Assembly: GCA_026419785.1 (NCBI GenBank)
Contig: JAODTK010005098.1
Span: 62,001 to 126,000, forward strand
Direction: 5' to 3'
Length of the DNA: 64,000 nt
Source: Sclerodactyla briareus
Taxonomy: Eukaryota > Echinodermata > Holothuroidea > Dendrochirotida > Sclerodactylidae
How positions within the stretch are numbered: position 1 is the stretch's first letter; each line of letters opens with the position of its first letter. Positions 58,201 through 64,000 of the stretch are shown here, piece by piece. The translations under genes and the position numbers were made by a program. The notes below the pieces were generated by a model. It was given only the letters and a program-made list of their open reading frames with translations, was not told the origin of the DNA and made no database searches.

Positions 58201-58234
58201 CATAAGGCTTCCGTCACTGCACCTTACCACACAG
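27853..58234 (+). CDS. MAPK15: Atypical MAP kinase MAPK15 (ERK7/ERK8), whole gene model
   Basis: Ten well-supported exons and two tentative ones encode an atypical MAP kinase. In order are the N-terminal [10 protein letters not shown] strand, the KKIFDAFR segment after the VAxK lysine region, the [10 protein letters not shown] helix, YLVFEYM hinge, HRD loop (44184-44192), DFG (46014-46022), TEY activation motif (46080-46088), APE (46110-46118), the VDMWSLGC helix, [16 protein letters not shown], and the ERK7-specific [24 protein letters not shown] tail. That tail and TEY single out MAPK15 among MAP kinases. The family autophosphorylates TEY and acts in ciliogenesis, autophagy and secretion (established knowledge). 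Intron phases agree at most joins. One-base indels occur in most exons; retained introns rule out a processed pseudogene, and the same error type in another gene here points to sequencing noise. The 3' end is uncertain. Confidence 0.9.
29787..31901. mobile_element. hAT-like non-autonomous DNA transposon, about 2.1 kb
   Basis: The left end reads cagtgttctccacta and the right end reads tgtggagaacactg, giving a 13-base inverted match (CAGTGTTCTCCAC). The hAT superfamily often begins CAGTG.TTCTC. Direct copies of ttattg flank the element (29781-29786 and 31902-31907), compatible with a target duplication; hAT duplications are 8 bp, so two bases are missing or miscalled. Subterminal gcccggacaaaattg (left) and cccgggacaaaattg (right) words also recur near both ends, in direct orientation. 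Several more cgcccggac copies lie at 29815-29910. No transposase frame is visible, so movement would need a helper. Confidence 0.7.
32763..34314. mobile_element. DNA transposon with 18-bp perfect inverted repeats, about 1.55 kb
   Basis: The word cacacttgtgcgatacga (32774-32791) recurs inverted as tcgtatcgcacaagtgtg (34278-34295). Outside it, short words gagcttt and cgctttagc also match loosely, and ttaa occurs at 32763-32766 and 34311-34314. Subterminal aaatttatcg words recur on both sides (32804, 32880, 32931, 34205). The flanking TTAA would suit a piggyBac-like target site and a three-base TTA a Harbinger-like one; I cannot decide. The G-rich interior (33230-33375) shows no transposase. Confidence 0.7.
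37294..37394 (+). CDS. MAPK15: MAPK15 exon 2
   Basis: The acceptor is gcatttttcag. Allowing three or four one-base indels, it reads AYGMVWKAVD, an acidic-basic EEKK stretch, E.VVA.KKIFDAFR, then KTDAQ, which is the glycine-loop end through the beta-3 lysine and on to the alpha-C lead of ERK7 (KKIFDAFRN.TDAQRTFREI). The donor gtgagagg at 37395 is also the first word of the adjoining minisatellite. Confidence 0.82.
37395..38953 (+). repeat. Minisatellite, unit about 71 bp, ~22 copies, starting at the exon 2 donor
   Basis: Each unit runs gtgagaggagtcttgattac, atgcagctcagagcaccatc, tagggcagtgttactcaa, tcttggggtcag, and then repeats. The word gtgagagg or a close variant recurs at about 37395, 37531, 37598, 37810, 37900, 38184, 38327, 38395, 38476, 38620, 38757 and 38828, giving a mean spacing near 71. 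Each intact unit border is tcag/gtgaga, a full consensus 5' splice site and the same word as the real donor. The cagtgttactcaa..ttgggg part resembles a hAT terminus. A G-run expands one unit near 37876-37895. Confidence 0.92.
38954..39364. mobile_element. 411-bp insertion in the minisatellite with 8-bp target duplication
   Basis: The array word cagtgtta occurs immediately on both sides (38946-38953 and 39365-39372), and the minisatellite resumes after the second copy. The insert is GC-richer than its surroundings. It contains nested inverted words: cggtcaccgc (39237) with gcggtgaccg (39315), enclosing gcgaaagctta (39249) with taagctttcgc (39280). No long terminal inverted repeats or coding capacity are seen. 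An 8-bp duplication fits hAT- or P-type insertion. Because cagtgtta is itself part of the repeat unit, slippage is a weaker alternative. Confidence 0.65.
39365..39475 (+). repeat. Minisatellite remnant beyond the insertion
   Basis: One and a half further units of the 71-bp array (ttggggtcaggtgagagg, then cagtgttactcaacctgg) follow the insertion. The last unit ends gggggtccg, which is closer to a hAT-type terminus than the others and may be the ancestral form. Confidence 0.75.
40000..40560 (+). repeat. Dispersed ~310-bp repeat family, diverged
   Basis: Diverged segments share ordered words with the block at 59.9-61.1 kb: ctggggtcaggtc, ttcatacttggca, gtcaaagttt and gaatccttgataa. Orientation is plus, as in the other copies. 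Confidence 0.5.
40810..40839 (+). CDS. MAPK15: MAPK15 exon 3 (30-bp micro-exon)
   Basis: A micro-exon between ttgttttcag and gtaacag reads [10 protein letters not shown] exactly, the alpha-C helix of ERK7-type kinases that carries the glutamate pairing with the beta-3 lysine. It is phase 0 on both sides and joins TDAQ of exon 2 to EFGDHKN of exon 4. Its perfect match at only ten codons depends on the context of the flanking exons, which is strong. Confidence 0.9.
41210..41870 (+). repeat. Dispersed ~310-bp repeat family copy
   Basis: Words acttgaccccacctgaatga, tactggtatgtgttccccat, cctatgttttgaggtcaggt, ggttggtctgatccagttgg and gtgtgtggctt occur in the family order. A DR1 arrangement of AGGTCA is at 41481-41493. 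It lies in MAPK15 intron 3. Confidence 0.75.
42387..42477 (+). CDS. MAPK15: MAPK15 exon 4
   Basis: The acceptor ctccag is followed by an uninterrupted frame, [20 protein letters not shown] then [10 protein letters not shown], with donor gtgagt after one extra base (phase 1). This is the beta-4/beta-5 region and hinge; the EYM hinge fits the ERK7/ERK8 FEYM.TDLHAV pattern. No indel is needed. It is one of the two cleanest exons in the window. Confidence 0.95.
42478..44069 (+). other. MAPK15 intron 4
   Basis: It runs from gtgagt to ttccacag. No repeat family or nested gene is recognised. Confidence 0.6.
44070..44198 (+). CDS. MAPK15: MAPK15 exon 5 (HRD catalytic loop)
   Basis: Over three frames it reads [21 protein letters not shown], then [24 protein letters not shown] is at 44184-44192. 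This matches the [33 protein letters not shown] pattern of ERK7. Two or three one-base indels are present, for example a two-base loss before ACCAGC. The donor is gtaccag, a weak match. It ends just before PSN, which begins the next exon. Confidence 0.9.
44210..45960 (+). other. MAPK15 intron 5
   Basis: It contains a LINE tail at 44.8-45.4 kb and otherwise unrecognised sequence. Its acceptor is tttccacag at 45960-45968. Confidence 0.6.
44830..45385 (+). mobile_element. LINE C-terminal tail
   Basis: The plus strand reads [20 protein letters not shown], then LRDRW, then (after a frameshift) [19 protein letters not shown], then [18 protein letters not shown], ending [10 protein letters not shown]. 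This is the well-known tail of a non-LTR retrotransposon ORF2 ([18 protein letters not shown], then GRP.KTW.EV...DL...GL....A.DR..WR). No endonuclease or RT core is nearby. It is 5'-truncated and sits sense-oriented in intron 5. Confidence 0.8.
45969..46138 (+). CDS. MAPK15: MAPK15 exon 6 (DFG, TEY, APE)
   Basis: This is an indel-free exon. It reads [40 protein letters not shown], then [18 protein letters not shown] is at 46014-46022, the dual-phosphorylation TEY at 46080-46088 and APE at 46110-46118. The activation segment, with an acidic linker before [14 protein letters not shown], is characteristic of ERK7/ERK8. The donor is gtaagt at 46139. This exon alone fixes the identity as a MAP kinase with TEY. 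Confidence 0.96.
46238..46264 (+). repeat. T tract, 27 bp
   Basis: A T-run about 100 bp downstream of the exon 6 donor. The length is uncertain. Confidence 0.9.
46300..47095 (+). repeat. Dispersed ~310-bp repeat family, about two copies
   Basis: Family words recur in order: aactcaaccccacctggata, tgtgtgatccccatgatgag, aaccctattgttttgaggct, catggtccgatcaaactgaa, then cccacctagaagcttatact, gaatacatgagc and gggtcaggtcagaggtcaaa. A DR1 of AGGTCA is at 46899-46911. Confidence 0.8.
47203..47262 (+). repeat. (TATC)/(TCTG)/(TCCG)n compound microsatellite
   Basis: Tetranucleotide-like tatctatctatcgatc, ttctatctgtctctctgtcc and gtccgtccatccatccag follow each other. Confidence 0.85.
47850..48300 (+). 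repeat. Tandem repeat, unit about 146 bp, 3 copies
   Basis: The words cagattaggttggatta, atcatacttagccagtgtta and tcatggac recur at about 47897, 48044 and 48190 (offsets 147 and 146), each followed by a ggtgttca(a/g)ggattt(a/g)ag and aaggtc stretch. A related diverged copy lies at about 57140-57230. Confidence 0.85.
48310..49565 (+). mobile_element. LINE ORF2 relic (RT part and LHWLPV tail)
   Basis: The 5' part reads [19 protein letters not shown], then [20 protein letters not shown], then KLVEFTNMT, which correspond to reverse transcriptase motifs ([31 protein letters not shown]). The FADD catalytic pair is changed to FTNM. At 49064-49477 an open frame reads [30 protein letters not shown] and [13 protein letters not shown], the LQ..QN.AARL, LHWLPV..RI.FK, FK..LKTHLF tail. 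It ends with ggcgctatataaatgt and a short atgtatgatgt repeat, like a LINE 3' end. It is dead. Confidence 0.8.
49828..50045 (+). pseudogene. Decayed tandem copy of MAPK15 exon 7 5' part
   Basis: Offset by about 178-179 bp from the real exon 7 and its upstream intron, this stretch repeats the words cttc(a/t)gtgtggtt, agcttaggctggttag and gtggacatgttgtctgggct. Read in frame, the last is [10 protein letters not shown] followed by a stop, against TQGVDMWSLGC of the true exon. The copy lacks a good acceptor. A third partial trace (tgtagtagcccaagatgatcaagttg) begins at 49828. Confidence 0.65.
50151..50348 (+). CDS. MAPK15: MAPK15 exon 7
   Basis: After the acceptor acctgcag it reads, with three or four indels, YTQGVDMWSLGC, then MIKGSPLFPGT, then [20 protein letters not shown], then DYG. 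It covers the alpha-F helix aspartate region and the MAP kinase insert start (GKPLFPGTST..Q.ERI.). The donor is gtatat after SDYG plus about seven codons whose exact frame is unclear. The join with exon 6 is one base off, presumably because one base is lost. Confidence 0.88.
50349..52019 (+). other. MAPK15 intron 7
   Basis: It holds a C-run near 50970 and dispersed repeat copies from 51290. No exon is supported here. Confidence 0.55.
51290..51800 (+). repeat. Dispersed ~310-bp repeat family, diverged
   Basis: Words cttggtatgtgggtttcctc, ccgagagaggtc, tgtcaagagtgctc, cccaatcgagttgaaattgg and tagggagtacatggagcc follow the family order, in the same orientation. Confidence 0.65.
52020..52149 (+). 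CDS. MAPK15: MAPK15 exon 8 (kinase C-terminus)
   Basis: The acceptor is aacgccag. It reads [14 protein letters not shown], then (after a frameshift) [20 protein letters not shown], then PYVSR. This is the alpha-H/alpha-I end of MAP kinases (LDL..K.L.FNP..R.TA..AL.HPYV). The donor is read as gtcatc after tgtgtcaag, a weak GT site, but the resulting phase 2 joins exactly to exon 9, giving PYVSR-NVSEER. Confidence 0.87.
52150..54198 (+). other. MAPK15 intron 8
   Basis: The flanking exons are phase-matched. The interior contains one unexplained splice-bounded open segment at 53278-53418 and nothing else recognised. Confidence 0.55.
53278..53418 (+). other. Unassigned exon-like open segment
   Basis: Between a tatatag acceptor-like border and a consensus gtgagt donor, the plus strand is open for 47 codons, reading [20 protein letters not shown] and then [10 protein letters not shown]. 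The composition looks protein-like, and the complementary strand is also open. It does not match ERK7 sequence I know, and it lies between phase-matched exons 8 and 9, so it would be an alternative insert if real. A fragment of an unrelated gene or mobile element is equally possible. Confidence 0.3.
54199..54299 (+). CDS. MAPK15: MAPK15 exon 9 (ERK7-specific tail, GC donor)
   Basis: After tatttag it reads [20 protein letters not shown], then [10 protein letters not shown], with one extra A before LYE. The [14 protein letters not shown] block is diagnostic for MAPK15 just C-terminal of the kinase fold. The exon ends tatgag followed by gcaagt, a GC-AG type donor. Removing the extra A gives phase 0, which fits MIKEKK in exon 10. 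Confidence 0.92.
54490..55180 (+). repeat. Tandem repeat, unit about 150 bp, about 5 copies
   Basis: The words gtggctgatctgaatattca, gtgggtggactgataacccc, tcctacccctgcactt and agaggtgataattgaag recur at about 54661, 54804 and 54958, with weaker copies from 54510 and 55120. Central copies also share gcagtggtattgaggactca. It lies just after exon 9. Confidence 0.9.
55190..56540 (+). other. MAPK15 intron 9, no feature seen
   Basis: No repeat or exon is recognised between the tandem array and the small 21-bp repeat. Confidence 0.5.
56546..56610 (+). repeat. Three tandem copies of a 21-bp unit
   Basis: The unit acatttccatgaagttgcat plus t occurs twice exactly and a third time with three or four changes. 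Confidence 0.9.
56738..56938 (+). CDS. MAPK15: MAPK15 exon 10
   Basis: The acceptor cctctag is followed by [20 protein letters not shown], then [18 protein letters not shown]. After a one-base shift it reads [20 protein letters not shown] and DICTAVTYR, with donor gtaggg. MIKEKK is the expected continuation of EYR.KLYE. The rest is the low-complexity, basic and Gln-rich C-terminal region, which varies between species. In the raw frame a TGA appears at HDPQ, so a short isoform is conceivable, but the alternative frame stays open to the splice site. Confidence 0.85.
57120..57250 (+). repeat. Diverged copy of the 146-bp repeat
   Basis: The words cacaagattaggttgggatt, atcatgatacttgg and the preceding cattaaaggtgcaaaa match the array at 47.85-48.3 kb. 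Confidence 0.6.
57913..57974 (+). CDS. MAPK15: MAPK15 exon 11 (tentative)
   Basis: A tctcttaag acceptor and a gtaagt donor bound 62 bases whose phase fits exon 10 (TYR joins [12 protein letters not shown]). The basic stretch suits the MAPK15 C-terminus. An in-frame TGA lies at 57962-57964; either it is the true stop or a one-base error hides an open continuation. No conserved motif is available to decide. Confidence 0.45.
58151..58234 (+). CDS. MAPK15: MAPK15 exon 12 (tentative)
   Basis: After ttgctgtag an open segment reads [18 protein letters not shown] then ASVTAPYHT, ending at a gcaagt GC-type donor. Its phase fits exon 11 if the TGA there is an error. Ser/Pro/Arg-rich sequence is usual in MAPK15 tails. 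If real, the gene continues beyond and its final exon is not identified. Confidence 0.35.
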
Positions 58235-58239
58235 GCAAG

Positions 58240-59920
58240 TTATTGTTCTATCTCAGCAACATCTATATATTAAGGCTTCTTATAATACCTAACCACATAG
58301 GTTACCACTACTCTTACCACCTGGGGGGACTATTCTTATTTTTTGCCACCATTTACTGTTGTGTCAATTCATTACCACACTCAATTATCTCCTCATCATT
58401 TGTTGAGGCGTTTATTACTCAGGGCTTAAATTACTTTTTTTTCATTTCGGGTGCTACTTCCCCCAAAAAAGAGCATCTGATTTCGGGTGTACTTTTGGAT
58501 TTTCGAGTGCTCCTCCATTTTTTAGTGTAAAGATAAAATCATTTATTATGGCCTGATTCAGAAGCATATTCATATCAACTCAACTGCACTCTCAAATGCC
58601 TATCTACTCTCCACATATGCACTTCACAGTGAGCACCACTGCCCAAGGAGCGGACGGAATTCAACATGAATTAGGGCCTGCCCCTACGAATTTAAGAGAC
58701 CGTTCAAGTACTTCTTTTCCGATTGCAAACCCTAGGAGAGAAAAATAGGACAACTGCAAGTACTGCTCTAACTTGCTGCATCCACCTTACTCCTTTTCTC
58801 TATAAGGTAGTTAGGGAAACCAATATTAACCGTACGCTAGAGTCCTGCCTCTGTGTTTTTTGCAATTGAGAATCCCAATCTACAATGCTGCTGGTAGGTT
58901 CCGAGAAACAAAAGTTGGCTCAAACGATCCCCATGCTTTGGAAATATAAGTTGCACGTACATAAGAAGTTTTGCGAGAAGAGAACGAATGGCCACCGGGT
59001 GGTATCCACGGATTGGGAAAAAGTTTTGTTCTCAAAACCATCACCACATGGAAAAGATTAGTTCGTCCAAAAAATTCGAGATGGCCGCCATCTGAGCCGT
59101 GCGGCGACGCCCACGATCGCACATCATCTGAGGTCACGTCTTTGACAAACATATCTGCGATTTCAATCATTCAGACAAATATTTTGAAGATTTTGTGGCT
59201 TGATAAAATAAGTTTTGTTAAAAAAATTTTTTTACCCTTCCCCCCTCCCCTTCCTCATCAAGTGACTGGCAACCCCCCATGTCTGAATACCTCTGATATT
59301 TCACTATAGCGGACGTGTATGTAAAAATCATAACATCCATGAAGTCGTGATTTATAAGACTTCTCCCCCCCCACCTCCACCCCTTGTCACTCTCCTCCTG
59401 TCTTTCCTCTATTGGGCTTTCCCCTAATTTCTCAAGCCCCCTGCGCTCCCGATGTTTCGATTCCTCTTCACAATAATTTCAGACAAGTTTCTAAAAGTGT
59501 CTGTAACTCCCGATGTGACTTTCACATGCTATGGATAGCTTTATCAGCCGTTCTGCAAGTAACCAAGGTGGCATGGATCGTTATGATCTAAAATTCAAGA
59601 GGCCTGAAAATTGTAATCTATAACACCCTGTAGCACTGGAGAAAATAACACTAGGCCTAGACTCCATCTTCTACGATCCACGAATTGTGGTCATAGTTGA
59701 TTTGATTATGTTGTTTATAGGTTGGGTTTAAACATACACATCATCGCCAGACCTGTGCCTTTTAGAGTAGGAAATTACATGAACTTTCGACATCTTCGGC
59801 TCAGGGTACAATCCATTTATTTGTGCAAGACTTTCCCACTAATCTCACTTCTTTTTGATTCCTTGAAACAAGTCCGAGAATGCAGCATGACATGTGTGTG
59901 TTGTATGTAACGCTGGTTTT
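58240..59920. other. No gene recognised
   Basis: No exon is recognised. There are C-runs near 59240 and 59365 and a CpG-containing patch near 59080-59110. Confidence 0.4.
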
Positions 59921-61060
59921 TAACCCTATAACTCTACCCCACCTTGATGATTAAGCTCCATACTTGGTAGTGTCCGTTCCCCATGATGAGTACCTAAACC
60001 CTATTGTTTTGGGGTCAGGTCAAGGTCATCTGAGGTCACCAGAAGTCAAGTCTGAAAACCTTGTGAACACGATGAATCAGATCGGAAGAGCTTTGTGAAG
60101 GGAAAGAGTTTAAATTTTGGTGTGTAGCTTTCTTTGGGAGTACAGGAACCTATTGTTTCTGGTATAGGCGGGGTGAATTTTGGGTCAGAAATAGAAAATT
60201 TGTGAAAAGTTACGGGTAATTTGGCCATTTTGGCTTGGAACACGATACCTCGACCCCACGTGGATGGATGAGCTCATGTACACTTGGTATGTGTGTCCCA
60301 TGATGATACATGAACCCTATTGTTTGGGGTCAGGTCAGAGGTCATCTGAGGTCACCAGAGTCAGAAGTCAAAGTCCTGAAAACCTTGTGAACCCGATCAG
60401 TCCAAAATGTTAGTCTGATCGGGTTCATATTGGGGTGTAGCTTTCTTATGGGGAGTACAGGAACCCTATTGTTCCTGGTATAGGTCGGGGTACATTTGGT
60501 CAAAACAGAAAATTTGTGGGAAAATCAATATTTTGGCCATTTTGGGCATGTGACCACTATACTCGACCCCGCCTGGATGGGTGAGAGCTCATCTTGTAGT
60601 TGTTCCCCATGATGCGTACATGACCCTATGTTTTGGGGTCAGGTCAGAGGTTCATCTGAGGTCACCATAGGTAAAAGTCTGAAAACGCTTGTGAACATGT
60701 TAAGTGCGCAGAACAGTTGGTCTGATCGGGTTTTGAAAATTTTGGTGTGTAGCTTTTCTAAAGGGAGTACAGTGTTTGTTTTTGTATAGGTCAGGGGTGG
60801 AATTTTATCGAAATGGAAAAAATTTGGTTAAAGTCAATATTCTCGGCCATTAAGTGTTGTGACACGATTACTCGATCCACCTGGATGGATGGAGCGCCTA
60901 CTTGGTATGTGTGTTCCCCATGATGATCATGAACCCTATAAGTTTTGGGGTCAGGTCAAGGTCATGATGAGTAACTGAACCTATTGTTTTGAGTCACCAG
61001 AGGCCAGTCTGAACTCCTTTAAATTATTGTGTAAGCTCGCGTTCAAGAGTATAGGAAACC
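59920..61060 (+). repeat. Tandem block of the ~310-bp repeat family, 3.5 copies
   Basis: The anchor ctcgacccc(a/g)c.tggatg recurs at about 59923, 60242, 60554 and 60863 (offsets about 319, 312 and 309). Each unit continues with catgatga(g)tacatgaaccc, tattgttttggggtcaggtc, agaggtcatctgaggtcacc, ggtctgatcgggtt, ttggtgtgtagctttct and gagtacaggaaccctattgt. DR1 and DR4 spacings of AGGTCA occur at 60332-60354. This is the best-preserved copy in the window. Confidence 0.92.
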
Positions 61061-61064
61061 CTAT

Positions 61065-64000
61065 TGGTTGTTGGGAAAATGTGGAATTTGCAACGATATG
61101 TTTCCCATAATGATCCGGTAAAAATCGCCATTTGTCTTTGTCCTGGCTATAGTGTCAGAAGAGTCACGAAATCACAAGCCTTTGGCTTCCTGGTTTCGAA
61201 CCAAACTGCCTTTCCTATTCTTGTTGACCAACGGCCCCTGCCACATATCATAGCATATTCCACAGGCTTGGCATGTACATAGCAAGTCATATGATCAACG
61301 ACTGCATACATGTCTACGAACAACGTGTAGTCAATAGCAGTCCAAAAACACCTTTATCACAGTCGCAGACACTGTAATACTAAGGGCAACTTAACTCGGC
61401 TCGGAACTAGGTGCTTGATCAAACTTTTCAAACTATTTCAGCTTCCTTATCACTAAGTGTATATTTATTGATAGTACGGGTGTGTGGGATTATATTGGTC
61501 ATTAAGGCCAAATGTGCTCTCTTGAAAAATGTCGATTTTGTGTAATAGTGGCAATCTCTGGGTTGATTTCGTCACTGTTTTAAATCATTGAAAAATCTTG
61601 CCTATAACACCGGCGCGTCCAGATGGCCGAATCCCCCCCCCCCCCCCCTCAGTATACAGTGTTCCACGCGGGCAGTACTTACTGTACTTGCCTGTGGAAG
61701 TCTCGCATGGACCAGCCCACAAATCTTCGTTTTCATTTTGTGAAAATAATTATGAATATCTACACTCACACATGCATATTGTAGAGTGACATCACAGCTG
61801 CTGACGTTGTTAATTTCATATCTGTGTGCAATCTTTTTGTTCAATAATGTGAATTGCAATTCATCACAAAGAAAGTTTAGTTGACCGCTCGCTCGTGGAC
61901 TGCGGATTGGATATTATAGTAATGCACCACATGCTGTACTGTGCGCCTACGGGTGATACTGCTGGCTGTTTCCGTGCGGCATTGTACCTACTCTAGTAGC
62001 CACGACAATATGCATGGGCTCGCGCAATGCCGATTGGAAAAGGTTTATTTATTTATTCAGGCCTCGTACAGTGTTTACTAGTATACAGGATCGCGATACC
62101 AATGTCCTATTCAGACAACTGGTTGCTGTTGTCTTATTGGCTGTTCACGGCAGGAAGAGTAATCGGCGCATATACTGGGCTGTTTAGGAATTTTGAAGTC
62201 GCGTTTTGCAGGTTTCCGGAGAGAATTTGGCCAACATCTTTTTACCATCAGACTACAACTTGGAGCATTTTGAGGCTGAAGCTTCGGGGAATTTTGTACG
62301 GTTGCCGACTTCCGCTCATATTTCTTTTTTTCCGCCCCGCGTCACAGCGATTTTTGAGTGCGCTTTTCGCGTTTCGGGTGTGAATTCGCACTCCGCCCCC
62401 ATGTTTTTTTAGCGCTGTTCATTACTACACCTCCACTATTCTTGCACTATTTTGTGAGATTCCTTTTATGACACGTTACCACACCACAGTCCTATCAACA
62501 CTGTTTGATTGAGGTGTCCACATCCTTACCACCCCAGAAAGTTCTTTCCTCAATCCATCTATCATTTGCTATTTTTTTCCACACCTTATGGTAGCACAAT
62601 TCATAAGATATCGGTTGTGACACATAGACACTTTGCCTTCAACCATATTTATTGAGGCATTTGTTGATGACAACATCTTGTTGATCAGGACGTTTGTTTT
62701 GATATCTTCGTCTTCATTCATTGTGACTTTTATTATCACATCCTTTGTTATCTCACCACTATTTATTGGGTTGGGGCTCATTATGTAACTTTGTGTTCAT
62801 CATGACCCCGGCAGTTGTTTTTTTTTATTAATAGAAGCCTCCTATATGTTAGCCGGATTTCCCCTTCATGGAAAATCATTAGGGCTTGCCAGCTGAGGAA
62901 CCTAGGAATTAGTGGTTTCTCTTATTCTTCAATTCCCCATATTAAAAGCTCGATTGCGTTTCAGCAGGATTCCTCTGGCCCAGGAACCGCCCTTCTAAGA
63001 TTAATACATACCACCGCTCCTCAGGATGAACTGATGAGTTGGTGCCCCCTTTATGGATGCCCTTGGCCTTCACCTTCTGGCGAACCCACAGTCTAATTAC
63101 GTCATATCGTATCACTACTGACAACTTAACCCTCACCTATATATCGAGGCCACATGTCAGGTCCAGGTATTTTTCCCCACGGTACCTAAGTACAAAAATT
63201 GTGCCCTCGTGTTCATGGGAACTACACTGTATTTTTGGACCATGTCTTATTTTGGACCACAGCTGCATTGACTCCACTCCAGTAAACTATGTATTTACTC
63301 CTGTACATCCGGATGGTACTCTAGTTTGTATTGCTCACTGTAGCAGTCTTACCGGTGATTGATTATCCATGTTTTCACGACGCTGGCTTGATTACCGGTA
63401 ACAGTTTTATATCATGCTCTCTTCTCAGGATGTTAGAGAATTGCAGCACTCTTTAAAATTCTACTGCTCTTCATGTTTCGAATCAAGGACGCTATAACAC
63501 CTCCTTCTTAAGGTCAATGGTCCAACTGTAACAGATTTGGCTCCAACTAGACAGGTGAAAGCGTACATATGAAACACCCCACACTCTCAATTTGGCGGTT
63601 CTAGCACGTTTCACTTTGTTGGGGATTTTCAATTTACTTTTGAGAAATTTGAGGAATCTATGACATCACAGAGGGGAACGCTGTAAAGGCGCCGCCACAT
63701 AACCACACAGTAAATCTGCTTTGTTGTGCCATGATAACTGGAAAACGAGAGGGTATTCACCCCATAATGGATGAAATTTCTCTATTATATTGTGAGTGAA
63801 TTTGTAGGTTTTCATCTGGATCCCATCTAGGTTTGTTCGTACAAGCTTTTTAAAATACTGTTTTTACATTGACTTTGTATTAGGGGATCCTGCGGCTCCC
63901 CCCCATGATGTCACGCGGCAAATTTGCAATAGCTGATTGTCCTTATTGGTACACACTCAAATCGGCTGAATTTGTCTGGGGTTTCGTTCTTTCTCTGTCG
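61065..64000. other. No gene recognised
   Basis: I see no conserved exon. A C-run lies at about 61634. A GC-richer stretch at 61880-62400 has open frames and one cag border at 62210, but no family match. Confidence 0.4.

Noticed and set aside
62206-62412. Exon candidate after ttttgcag near 62210
   Set aside because: The frame has no recognisable motif, no clear donor, and two frames are open at once; not enough to extend MAPK15.

Overview
The window is eukaryotic nuclear DNA from an animal. It is intron-rich, moderately AT-rich and dense in repeats. There are no operons, ribosome binding sites or long open frames, and conserved protein segments appear only as short exon-sized islands with AG/GT borders. 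The VWD-TIL-EGF-fibrinogen mosaic and the repeat content suggest a marine deuterostome, perhaps an echinoderm or hemichordate; this placement is an inference with low confidence. Almost every recognisable exon carries single-base insertions or deletions, mostly beside homopolymers. The sequence is therefore probably a noisy long-read consensus, and frameshifts should not be read as gene death without a check.

Layout. 1-8.7 kb: no host gene seen; it holds a 51-bp minisatellite, a 146-bp C-rich tract, a fragment of a multicopy SPDTDVF-type protein (minus strand), a LINE relic lacking its reverse transcriptase core (4.87-6.15 kb), and C-run repeats. 8.7-11.2 kb: a short LINE fragment, then nothing recognised. 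11.2-16.5 kb: minus-strand exons of a secreted mosaic protein with a fibrinogen-related domain, preceded by EGF/VWC-like, TIL and VWD segments, plus part of a second fibrinogen domain. 16.6-27.8 kb: no gene recognised, except for a LINE reverse transcriptase fragment near 24.3 kb. 27.85-58.23 kb: one plus-strand gene, the atypical MAP kinase MAPK15 (ERK7/ERK8), in ten well-supported exons and two tentative 3' exons, with consistent intron phases at most junctions. 58.3-64 kb: a satellite-like repeat block and otherwise nothing recognised.

The MAPK15 introns hold most of the interesting structure: a 2.1-kb hAT-like non-autonomous transposon and a second 1.5-kb terminal-inverted-repeat element in intron 1; a 71-bp minisatellite in intron 2 whose every unit copies the exon 2 splice donor context; a 411-bp insertion with an 8-bp target duplication inside that minisatellite; decayed tandem copies of the 5' part of exon 7; LINE fragments; and a dispersed repeat, always in the same orientation, that carries DR1 and DR4 arrangements of the nuclear-receptor half-site AGGTCA.
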